Source: an uncultured Saprospiraceae bacterium (lineage in GTDB: Bacteria; Bacteroidota; Bacteroidia; Chitinophagales; Saprospiraceae). From it: 28,132 bases of DNA. The translations under genes were made by a program, and so were the position numbers. Of the stretch, positions 1 through 7,143 are shown one piece after another. A model generated the notes under the pieces. It was not told where the DNA came from. It worked only from the letters and a program-made list of their open reading frames with translations, and made no database searches. The stretch's first letter is position 1. The number at the start of each line of letters is the position of its first letter. The stretch spans positions 1-28,132 of the forward strand of contig CALCMV010000131.1 of NCBI GenBank assembly GCA_937967535.1, given 5' to 3'.

Positions 1-1
1 A

Positions 2-274
2 CGGGTATTAAAACTTACCAAAGAAGTGAGAAAATTGGTCGTAGAAGACATCGAAGCGGCTCTCAGAAAATTAGAATCATCTCTATCTGTCACTTCAAAA
101 ATCAACAGCGAGGTCGTCAACTTACTCAGTCAGCACAATCGAATTACTAAAGCATTGAATAATGGTATAATCCAATTTCAAATCGCTAATCATGAGTATA
201 ACAGAATTGTAAATGCCTTGTTTTTAATCGTAGATAATTTAGACGAAGATTCACTGAAAGATGATGTTTTTTGA
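2..274 (+). CDS. EAD11-like effector-associated domain protein, C-terminal part (5' partial)
   Basis: The reading frame is open from the first complete codon at the left edge to TGA at 272-274. A GTG at 26 could start an 82-residue stand-alone protein, but nothing forces it, so the gene probably begins upstream. The residues form one compact helical domain: helix 1 ends in IEAALRKLESSL, then VVNLLSQHNRITKALNNGII, then HEYNRIVNALFLIVDNLDED. This order (short helix, xLLSxxNR, G-I-I turn, xxNRIxxALLxLLDxL) is the pattern I know from effector-associated domain 11 (EAD11), a small Bacteroidota domain that couples effectors to adaptor proteins in conflict or cell-death systems. There is no catalytic residue set. 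It is directly followed by an OLD-family nuclease on the same strand, so the two probably form an operon. The family call rests on pattern recognition. What lies N-terminal is unknown. Confidence 0.6.
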   Translation, partial: RVLKLTKEVRKLVVEDIEAALRKLESSLSVTSKINSEVVNLLSQHNRITKALNNGIIQFQIANHEYNRIVNALFLIVDNLDEDSLKDDVF

Positions 275-315
275 CAAATAAAATTAGAACTCAAGCAAAA
301 GCAAAAACACAAAAA

Positions 316-2046
316 ATGAAATATACCAAAATAAAAATATGGAAATATAAAGGGATTAAATCCCCAGTGGAAATTAACTTTTCTAAGTCAAGTCTTATCC
401 CTATCATTGGCGTAAATGAATGTGGTAAAACTACAATTCTTGAAGGATTATTATCATTTGATAGGTTCAACGATGATAGCTATGGTAAAAGACATATTCA
501 ACACATACAGAATTTATATGATACAAAAAAGGAAGATATAATAATAAGTGCGGTAATAAGTTATTCTCCTAAAGAACTATCGAAGGATTTATTGAAATTT
601 ATTGACAATAAATTTCTAAAGCCTGACGAAGAATTAGAAGAAGATAAAATAAACAACAGGCAAGACTTAAAAAGCTATGCAATCCCTAAAATTGAGGAAT
701 TGAAAAAAAGTAATGAAATAGAAATTTTTAGATTTCTTAATACCTCATCATATTCATTCTCAAAAAATAAATCTAGCAGAGAAGAAAATTTGATTTGCGA
801 AGAGATAGTCAGGCAGTGCCCGTTTATGCTATATTTCGATGATTTTAGGGATGAATTTAATGGATATGTAAAACTTAAAAATGAAACAGATGATGATGAT
901 GTCACAAGTGAAATGTGGTACAAAATAGTTAATAAATTATTTGAAGAAACCAATTCAGAATTTTCAATCAAGTATTACCTTAATAGTGGAGACCAAAGAA
1001 AGAACATTTTATCGGATGTCAAACAACATTTAAATTCAATAATTAATAAGAGTTGGATAAATTTTAATCTTGAAAAAGGGGAACCCCCAGTAATAGAAAT
1101 ATCACACGTAATTGGGGATAAGTTACGCTTCGAGATTGTTGAAAAAATTAAAGTACAAGGAAGTCCTCATAAGAAGGAAAGACACTTCGGGATTAAAGAA
1201 AGAAGTAAAGGCTTTTACTGGTTCTTTAATTTTATTATGAAACTACATTTTAATCCACAAAAAAGATACAGTCAAGATAAAGACACTATTTACCTTTTAG
1301 ATGAACCAGGGTCTTACCTCCACTCTTCGGCACAAAAGAATTTATTAGACCAGTTAACAGGAATTTCAAAAGAAAATAAAGTAGTCTTTACTACTCATAG
1401 TCCATTTTTGTTAGATCCTAAAAAAATACCTTTAAAAAATATTCTGATAAGTAATAAGTCTGATATTAAAGGAATTCAATTAGATAATTTTGCAACCGCA
1501 CCAAAAAAAATTGGAGGTAAAAATTCCCCTTTTCAAATAATTCTACATTATTTAGAAATAACTCCAATGTCTTTTAACTTTGATAAAAATAGAATAGTAA
1601 TTGTTGAGGGTATCTTTGATTATTATTTGTATGAAATGCTAAAGGGAGATAGAGATCTAAATTTTTTCCCTTCAAGTAATGCAGATAGCATTATTTTTCA
1701 TATTTCCTATATGATTGCTGATTCCAAAAAATACTCTGTGGTTTGGGATAATGATGTTCCTGGTAAGAGGGCATTCAGTAAAGCAGAAAAAATATTTGGT
1801 GAAATGGAATCAGAAAAATGGAATCTTCTACCTTTAAGTGGTAAAGATAAAGTAGTATTAGAGAACTTAATTGAACGTGAAGATAAGGCAATGATAAAAG
1901 AAGAATTAGGAAAGCCTTCAACATTTAAAAAACTGATAGTCCTTCTTTACTACAGCGACAAGCGGAAGGCTATTATTGAGAAATTATCTGAGAAAACCAA
2001 GCAAAATTTCAATGAAGTTTATGACCTAATACAATCAAAAATGTAA
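316..2046 (+). CDS. OLD-family ATPase-TOPRIM nuclease (putative phage-defence protein)
   Basis: Predicted 576-residue ATP-dependent nuclease. The ATG at 316 is preferred because the fold begins at once (MKYTKIKIWKYKGI). An in-frame TTG at 271 overlaps the upstream stop but would only add a basic, unstructured tail. The ATPase half has Walker A GVNECGKTT (32-40), a signature-like SKG (297-299), Walker B TIYLLDEPG (324-332, Asp329 and Glu330) and an H-loop histidine in TTHSP (His361). A TOPRIM domain follows, with IVEG (Glu431) and DNDVPG (Asp478, Asp480), the acidic residues expected to bind metal for DNA cleavage. No UvrD-like helicase follows, unlike Gabija, so this is a stand-alone OLD type paired with the upstream EAD11-like gene. 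The gene is much richer in A and T than the dehydrogenase after it, which suggests transfer. The ATPase-TOPRIM architecture is clear; the defence role is inferred. Confidence 0.85.
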   Translation: MKYTKIKIWKYKGIKSPVEINFSKSSLIPIIGVNECGKTTILEGLLSFDRFNDDSYGKRHIQHIQNLYDTKKEDIIISAVISYSPKELSKDLLKFIDNKFLKPDEELEEDKINNRQDLKSYAIPKIEELKKSNEIEIFRFLNTSSYSFSKNKSSREENLICEEIVRQCPFMLYFDDFRDEFNGYVKLKNETDDDDVTSEMWYKIVNKLFEETNSEFSIKYYLNSGDQRKNILSDVKQHLNSIINKSWINFNLEKGEPPVIEISHVIGDKLRFEIVEKIKVQGSPHKKERHFGIKERSKGFYWFFNFIMKLHFNPQKRYSQDKDTIYLLDEPGSYLHSSAQKNLLDQLTGISKENKVVFTTHSPFLLDPKKIPLKNILISNKSDIKGIQLDNFATAPKKIGGKNSPFQIILHYLEITPMSFNFDKNRIVIVEGIFDYYLYEMLKGDRDLNFFPSSNADSIIFHISYMIADSKKYSVVWDNDVPGKRAFSKAEKIFGEMESEKWNLLPLSGKDKVVLENLIEREDKAMIKEELGKPSTFKKLIVLLYYSDKRKAIIEKLSEKTKQNFNEVYDLIQSKM

Positions 2047-2096
2047 TGATTCGAGGATAGAAAATTACAAAATAAATTAAAAAATAACTAAATACA

Positions 2097-3320
2097 ATGG
2101 CAATAATAGAAAACGGCACAGCCACACACATACAAAAAAACGCCAAGCAAGACCGCTTTCGCGGACACGACTACTACAACATCGACGACTTGCTCGACAC
2201 CGAACACATCCTCGTGCGCGATGCAGTACGCGAGTGGGTCAAGCAGGAAGTATCGCCCATCATAGAGGAATACTCTGAACGTGCGGAAAACCCGCGTCAC
2301 TTAGTCAAAGGATTGGCAGAGATTGGTGCATTCGGACCGAGCCTACCGGCGGAGTACGGCTGCGGCGGTATGGATGAAATGTCTTACGGACTCATCATGC
2401 AAGAGTTGGAACGCGGCGATTCGGGCGTGCGCTCGGCGGCTTCTGTTCAGGGGTCTTTGGTCATGTATCCGATATATAGATTTGGTTCGGAAGAGCAGCG
2501 CAAAAAGTACCTACCCAAACTCGCCAACGGAGAATTTATCGGTTGCTTCGGACTCACTGAACCCAATCACGGTTCCGACCCCAGCAGCATGATTTCCAAC
2601 TTAAAAGACGATGGCGACAGCTACATCCTCAATGGTGCGAAAATGTGGATTACCAATTCACCCATCGCCGATGTCTGCGTCGTATGGGCGAAAGATGAGG
2701 AAGGCGTGATACGCGGTGTGATTCTCGAAAAAGGCATGAAAGGCTTATCTGCCCCCGAAATTCATGGCAAACTCTCCTTACGTGCATCCTGCACAGGCGA
2801 GTTGGTGTTTGAAGATGTGCGTGTACCCAAAGCAAATGTATTGCCCAATGTCACAGGTTTGAAAGGACCGCTTTCTTGCTTGTCGAAGGCACGTTATGGT
2901 ATCGCTTGGGGCGCGATTGGTGCGGCGATGGATTGCTACGATTCGGCATTGCGCTACTCGAAAGAGCGCGTCCAATTTGGCAAACCTATCGCGCAATTCC
3001 AACTGACACAGAAGAAGCTCGCCGAGATGATTACCGAAATCACTAAGGCGCAACTCCTCGCATGGCGACTCGGCACACTCGCCAATAAAGGCAAAGCCAC
3101 CCCCGCCCAAATCTCTATGGCAAAACGCAACAACGTCCACATGGCATTGGAGATAGCTCGCGAAGCACGTCAGATACACGGCGGCATGGGCATCACCAAT
3201 GAGTACCCCTGCATGCGCCACATGATGAATCTTGAAACCGTCCTCACTTACGAGGGGACACACGATATTCACTTGCTCATTACGGGTATGGACGTGACGG
3301 GACTAAATGCTTTCAAGTAA
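2097..3320 (+). CDS. gcdH: Glutaryl-CoA dehydrogenase (acyl-CoA dehydrogenase family)
   Basis: FAD enzyme of 407 residues that oxidises and decarboxylates glutaryl-CoA to crotonyl-CoA in lysine/tryptophan breakdown, in the cytosol. It follows the human GCDH sequence closely from memory: RSAASVQGSL with the substrate-carboxylate arginine at 112, YPIYRFGSEEQRKKYLP, GCFGLTEPNHGSDPSSM (flavin contact), WITNSPIADV, and the catalytic glutamate Glu386 in TYEGTHDIH near the C-terminus. Length is typical. ATG at 2097 gives a normal N-terminus. The gene is distinctly more GC-rich than the nuclease 50 bp upstream, so the boundary near 2050-2096 looks like the edge of the acquired segment. It is probably a monocistronic gene. 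A general short-chain acyl-CoA dehydrogenase is the alternative, but the arginine and the DIHxLI tail favour the glutaryl type. Confidence 0.9.
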   Translation: MAIIENGTATHIQKNAKQDRFRGHDYYNIDDLLDTEHILVRDAVREWVKQEVSPIIEEYSERAENPRHLVKGLAEIGAFGPSLPAEYGCGGMDEMSYGLIMQELERGDSGVRSAASVQGSLVMYPIYRFGSEEQRKKYLPKLANGEFIGCFGLTEPNHGSDPSSMISNLKDDGDSYILNGAKMWITNSPIADVCVVWAKDEEGVIRGVILEKGMKGLSAPEIHGKLSLRASCTGELVFEDVRVPKANVLPNVTGLKGPLSCLSKARYGIAWGAIGAAMDCYDSALRYSKERVQFGKPIAQFQLTQKKLAEMITEITKAQLLAWRLGTLANKGKATPAQISMAKRNNVHMALEIAREARQIHGGMGITNEYPCMRHMMNLETVLTYEGTHDIHLLITGMDVTGLNAFK

Positions 3321-3325
3321 CGGTA

Positions 3326-3376
3326 CGGTTGACGGTAGATGGTGGACGGTTGACGGCTCTGATGCGCGGGGTTAGG
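3326..3376 (+). repeat. GACGG-rich flanking repeat, left copy
   Basis: Short irregular repeats of TTGACGGT and GGTGGACGG, then a TCTGATGCG..GGTTAGGACG tail, lie just after the gcdH stop. The same order of motifs recurs after the four-helix-bundle gene (3841-3882: GTTGACGG repeats, then TCTAATGCGAGGTAGGACG), so that gene is bracketed by two similar sequences in direct orientation. On the opposite strand the unit matches the heptamer array at 3943-4026. Confidence 0.65.
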
Positions 3377-3434
3377 ACGGTGTGAACCTAGGCATACGTA
3401 TCTTTTAGAAATTTATCGTAAACAAAATATCATT

Positions 3435-3845
3435 ATGGGAAATTTTAGAGAGTTGCGAGTTTGGGAGGACGGAATCAGCTTGGCTGCTGAGATTTATAGT
3501 ATTACAAAGGAGGAGCCTTTTCGTAAAGATTTTGGTTTATGCAATCAAATTCAACGTGCTGTGGTTTCTATTTCGTCTAATATTGCAGAAGGTGACGAAC
3601 GAGGTACCAACAGAGAATCCGTCTATTTTTTCAATATAGCAAAAGGCTCGTGTGCAGAGGTAATTACTCAACTCCATATTGCCCATAAAATTGGATATAT
3701 TGATGACAGCACTCTCGAACAACTCGAAAATCAAGGCGAGAAAATCAGAGCGTCCTTAAAGAAATTAATCTCTGCAAGAGGTGGCGGCAACAAATTCAAA
3801 ACCTTTAGTTGGTTTTTATTGACTATTTTCCTACCCATTAGTTGA
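3435..3845 (+). CDS. Four-helix-bundle protein, S23 / rRNA-intervening-sequence family
   Basis: 136-residue protein of the four-helix-bundle family first seen encoded in 23S rRNA intervening sequences. Family marks: FRELRVWEDGISLAAEIY at the start, then FGLCNQIQRAVVSISSNIAEG, then FFNIAKGSCAEVITQLHIA and a final helix around 100-120. No catalytic residues are known; these proteins form pentameric barrels and their role is unclear. ATG at 3435 fits the family start exactly. The last ~20 residues (KFKTFSWFLLTIFLPIS) run past the usual family end and are hydrophobic, and the TGA stop comes from the first TTGACGG unit of the right flanking repeat. The gene may therefore have been inserted, or its end replaced, together with the repeats. 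Confidence 0.85.
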   Translation: MGNFRELRVWEDGISLAAEIYSITKEEPFRKDFGLCNQIQRAVVSISSNIAEGDERGTNRESVYFFNIAKGSCAEVITQLHIAHKIGYIDDSTLEQLENQGEKIRASLKKLISARGGGNKFKTFSWFLLTIFLPIS

Positions 3846-3882
3846 CGGTTGACGGTGGATGGTTCTAATGCGAGGTAGGACG
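3841..3882 (+). repeat. GACGG-rich flanking repeat, right copy
   Basis: GTTGACGG, GTTGACGGTGGATGG, then TCTAATGCGAGGTAGGACG: a near copy of 3326-3376 in the same orientation. It supplies the TGA stop (3843-3845) of the four-helix-bundle gene. Confidence 0.65.
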
Positions 3883-3942
3883 CAAGTTTTTACATTTTTT
3901 TGATAGAAAATATTTTCATAATAAGATGATAACCCATCAATT

Positions 3943-4026
3943 ACCGTCCACCGTCCACCGTCCACCGTCCACCGTCCACCGTCCACCGTCCACCGTCCAC
4001 CGTCCACCGTCCACCGTCCACCGTCA
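3943..4026. repeat. Tandem heptamer array, (ACCGTCC)11 + ACCGTCA
   Basis: Eleven perfect head-to-tail copies of ACCGTCC run from 3943 to 4019, followed by one variant unit ACCGTCA at 4020-4026. The variant base makes the TGA stop (read on the minus strand, 4026-4024) of the TonB receptor. There are no spacers. Seven is not a multiple of three, so length changes would alter the reading frame of anything reading through it. The inverse form (GGACGGT / TTGACGGT) flanks the four-helix-bundle gene on its left. Confidence 0.95.
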
Positions 4027-6432
4027 AAAAACCATCTGATACTTCAAATTATACAATCGCGGCGGACCGGGACGTGCGGCACGGACGGTGTATTCCCGAT
4101 TCAGCGCATTCATCACAGAGAAGGTAAGGCGGTGGTCATTTTCAAAACTATATGCAAGGCGGAGGTCGAGTAGCAGGTCGCCTCTTCCTTGTCGTTCTTC
4201 GCGGAAATCACGTATTTGCAAAACGGCGGGTAATATCGTACTGACCAGAAAGCCGTATTCTCCGCTTGCCACCAAAATATCATCAATATTATAGACAAAA
4301 CTTTTATAATTGGCGGCTGCGCCGAAGGTAAAATTTTGGACATCCGCTTCCACATCAAGTCTTGCGGTATGGAGGCTTCGATATTTGAGAATCCCGTTGA
4401 CATCAGCAGAGTCAACTGAGAAAAAATTGCGCGTGGCACGTCCTATAAAATTACCAAAATTGACGAGCGTTGTATCTGCACTAAGGTCGCCGGGAAAACT
4501 ATAGGTAGCACCTGCCCATATGCGTGTGGGCGTGTTGCCGATTTTGCCTTGTCCAAAGACCGTCAACTCCCCGCCGGCGATACGTGCGCGACTGATATTG
4601 ACTGCTCTGAAGCCGAGATAAGTCAGCAATTGGTCGAGCGTTACCGGTTCACCTGCCAGAGAATCAGGACGATACAAATCAAATAAAAACTCTGTCATAT
4701 CCTGATATTCCATGACAAAAGCCGCCGCATCAATATAGCCGTTCCATTTATCTCCTCCTTTATCTATCACTTTTTTGTAACCGACTTCGGAACTCCAACC
4801 GCTTTCGGGGCGCAATTCGGGGTTCGGAAAAATAAACACGCCTTCGGTAATATCATCGTCAATGAATCGCTCTGCAAGGCTCGGTACACGATAGCCCTGC
4901 CCGAAAGAAGCCCGGAAAAAATCGGTCTTGCTCGCCGGATAATTCAAGCCCAAACGAAAGACCGGAAGCGCAGCTACCGATTCGCCCGATATATTAAAAT
5001 TCTCCCAACGAATACCGAATGTCGTATTGAGTTTGTTAAAAAATTTCTTATCCACCTGCCCGTAAAAAGCACTCGTAAAACCCGTTTGTCGCACAAATCC
5101 TCCAGTGCTATCCCGCGCAAATGAGACATTAGTTGCATTGATATATTGTCCCAATGCACCTGCTGTTACATTCAGATTGCCGTCGAACTGACGCTGATAA
5201 CGATACTCCAAACTCGCAATTCGCGCAGGTATATTTTGTGCCGTTCCCCGCAATTTATATACATTAAAATAACGACTTCGCAGCGTGTGTTTGTTTTGTT
5301 TTTTGTCAAAATAATTTAACCAAGGGTCAATGGAAGTCGTGTGAAATGTATTGCTGTTGACTTGATTGTTGATGTGCGTATAATGTCCGTTGGGTTCATT
5401 GCCCCACAAAAAGAAATCGCCGAGTTTGTGATACATCGTATTGCCCGAAATTCCATACGAAAGTCGGTCATTTTCGGGTGGGTTATACCGCAAATCAAAA
5501 TTGAATCGGGCGCGTTCTTCGTCGGCAGTTTTCAAATAATTTCTTGAAAAATGAATATTTCCTCCCAAAACAAGCCCCAAATGTGGGGTCAGTTTTTGCC
5601 GATGCGCCATGTACACGCCCGTTTGATAGGGACGTTCTAAGGGAGAATCCCACCAAATTTGCGCCGTATCGCGCATACGATGATAAACGCCCGAATACAT
5701 AGACAAGGAAGTATAAGGGGTCTCGGTAGCACGTGCGAGGCGGACGTTAATCACGCCATTGAGTGCCGCCGAACCGTATAGCACCGACGACGAGCCTTTG
5801 ATGATTTCGACCTGCGCGGCATTTTCTATCGGGATAAAATTCCACTTCACATCGCTGATGTCGGCAGAAAGCAAAGGTTGGTCATCCACAAGCACTGCTA
5901 CGCGACTGCCCGCACCAAATGCGTAGCCGCTTCCACTACGTATATTTGCCTGACCATCAATGACTTCGACACCCGGCACACGTTGTACAGCATCCGACAG
6001 CGAGACGTTGTTTCTACGCTGAATAAACTCCGGCGCAATCACATCTATGGATACCGTTTCTTCCGTCAGCTTCTTTTCGACTTGGCTGCCCGTGACCGTC
6101 ACCATATCCAAAATAGACGTGCCTTCGCCCATTTTTACATCTAATTTCAGGTCTTTTTGTCCATTTATTGTAATAGCTTTGGGTATATCTTCATAACCTA
6201 TGTAGGAGAAAATCAGTTGGTATGTGCCATTATCCAGCACAATTTCATAATTACCATTGAAGTCGGTGGTGACACCTTTACCGCTTTCTTTGGACAAAAC
6301 GCTGGCACCTATGAGTGTTTCGCCCGACTTGGCATCGCTGACAGTTCCACTGACGATGGTTTGTGCATTGTTATTTGTATAAACACAAAACGCTAATAAG
6401 CAAGTAATTATAAGTCTTATTGTTTTTTTCAT
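4024..6432 (-). CDS. TonB-dependent outer-membrane receptor with carboxypeptidase-regulatory-like N-domain
   Basis: 802-residue outer-membrane receptor that imports a ligand using TonB/ExbBD energy. Order: signal peptide (1-24, ...NNNAQ), carboxypeptidase-regulatory-like beta-sandwich (about 26-100: GTVSDAKSGETLIGASV, FSYIGYED), TonB-box-like DMVTVTGSQ (109-117), plug (about 122-235, with VEIIKGSSSVLYGSAALNGVINV), then a 22-strand-type barrel ending in an aromatic residue (QMVF). The barrel contains FGQGYRVPSLAERF, NPELRPESGWSSEVGYK and FSVMNALNREY, typical of siderophore/cobalamin/metal-type receptors. No SusD partner is adjacent, so a polysaccharide system is unlikely. The ligand cannot be told from sequence. 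Its stop codon lies inside the last unit of the heptamer array. A TACCTTTG box about 245 bp upstream is a possible promoter, which would place a repeat element in the leader. Confidence 0.93.
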   Translation of the reverse strand: MKKTIRLIITCLLAFCVYTNNNAQTIVSGTVSDAKSGETLIGASVLSKESGKGVTTDFNGNYEIVLDNGTYQLIFSYIGYEDIPKAITINGQKDLKLDVKMGEGTSILDMVTVTGSQVEKKLTEETVSIDVIAPEFIQRRNNVSLSDAVQRVPGVEVIDGQANIRSGSGYAFGAGSRVAVLVDDQPLLSADISDVKWNFIPIENAAQVEIIKGSSSVLYGSAALNGVINVRLARATETPYTSLSMYSGVYHRMRDTAQIWWDSPLERPYQTGVYMAHRQKLTPHLGLVLGGNIHFSRNYLKTADEERARFNFDLRYNPPENDRLSYGISGNTMYHKLGDFFLWGNEPNGHYTHINNQVNSNTFHTTSIDPWLNYFDKKQNKHTLRSRYFNVYKLRGTAQNIPARIASLEYRYQRQFDGNLNVTAGALGQYINATNVSFARDSTGGFVRQTGFTSAFYGQVDKKFFNKLNTTFGIRWENFNISGESVAALPVFRLGLNYPASKTDFFRASFGQGYRVPSLAERFIDDDITEGVFIFPNPELRPESGWSSEVGYKKVIDKGGDKWNGYIDAAAFVMEYQDMTEFLFDLYRPDSLAGEPVTLDQLLTYLGFRAVNISRARIAGGELTVFGQGKIGNTPTRIWAGATYSFPGDLSADTTLVNFGNFIGRATRNFFSVDSADVNGILKYRSLHTARLDVEADVQNFTFGAAANYKSFVYNIDDILVASGEYGFLVSTILPAVLQIRDFREERQGRGDLLLDLRLAYSFENDHRLTFSVMNALNREYTVRAARPGPPRLYNLKYQMVF

Positions 6433-6449
6433 GTGCTTTAGTTTATTGG

Positions 6450-6627
6450 ACTTTGGATATTGGGGAATTAGGAAATTTGGTATTAGGTAAATCGTTTTTA
6501 TTAAGCAATTATAAAATTAAATTAATTAAATGATTTTAATATTAATAAATATAAAAATAACTGATAATCAATTTTTTATGAAATCAAACCGAATTTCTCA
6601 GTTACCGAATTTCCAAAATGTCAAAGT
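6450..6627. repeat. Inverted-repeat element A1 (ACTTTGGA...TCAAAGT family)
   Basis: About 178 bp. The left arm begins ACTTTGGATATTGGGGAATT, the right arm ends ACCGAATTTCC..TGTCAAAGT, and the two are imperfect reverse complements, separated by an AT-rich core containing CTGATAATCA at 6561-6570. Three more copies lie at 8557-8738, 12143-12480 and 15358-15688, always between genes. Confidence 0.75.
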
Positions 6628-6674
6628 CTAATAGTTTAGGAAGATAAGGAGTGAATGATACTTAGTCTTGATTG

Positions 6675-6682
6675 CAAAGGTA
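6675..6682 (-). promoter_or_regulatory. Candidate -7 box (TACCTTTG) for the TonB receptor
   Basis: Read on the minus strand, CAAAGGTA is TACCTTTG followed by CAAT, matching the Bacteroidota TAnnTTTG -7 consensus. I see no clear TTG element about 20 bases upstream. It would give a leader of about 235 bases that contains element A1. Confidence 0.4.
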
Positions 6683-7143
6683 ATCAAAAAGTCATTTATC
6701 CTTGAAATAAGGTGAAATATGGTATGTATAACAAAATACAAATAAGGATTTTATTTCATAGGCAGAGGGTGATGTTCAACAATTTATTTTGAAAAATAAT
6801 CCATTTTGTGCAAATTGTTTTACGTTTTACCAAAATCCTATAAGAGCCAAAAAAATTGTCTGATTTTAGTTCAAAATTAGTGTTGGAGTATAACCATTAG
6901 TAAGATTTTTTTTGTTTCTTTGAGATTAATTTATTCATTAATGTGTTGATTCGTTTTTCATATTTAACTGGATTTTGGAAATAAGGTAATTGGGAGGCGC
7001 AGTTCTAAATTATCCTGATTTATTTTATTTTAAATATTTGATTATCAGATTTTTACATCTGATTTTGAAAAATAGAATTGCACTTTTGATATAAAAAGTG
7101 CAGCAGCACCGACCCTATTTGTAACAGAATAGAGCAATAGGAC
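6683..7143. other. AT-rich gap between divergent TonB receptor and sulfotransferase genes
   Basis: No gene seen. Contents noted: TGATTATCAG at 7039-7048, and a perfect 9-bp hairpin (TGCACTTTT / AAAAGTGCA, 7079-7087 and 7094-7102, loop GATATA) 42 bases before the sulfotransferase ATG, which could be a leader structure or operator. The rest is A/T runs. Confidence 0.5.

Noticed and set aside
316..2046. Gabija (GajA) assignment for the nuclease
   Set aside because: No UvrD-like GajB gene follows; the next gene is glutaryl-CoA dehydrogenase. The ATPase-TOPRIM order is shared by all OLD-family proteins.
2778..3272. 164-residue ORF antisense to gcdH
   Set aside because: Codon shadow of a GC-richer gene. 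The peptide is Cys/His-rich in a random way and matches nothing known to me.
3943..4026. CRISPR array
   Set aside because: The 7-bp units are directly adjacent with no spacers, and there are no cas genes.
4024..6432. SusC-type polysaccharide receptor
   Set aside because: No SusD gene next to it, and the protein is shorter (802 residues) than usual SusC proteins.
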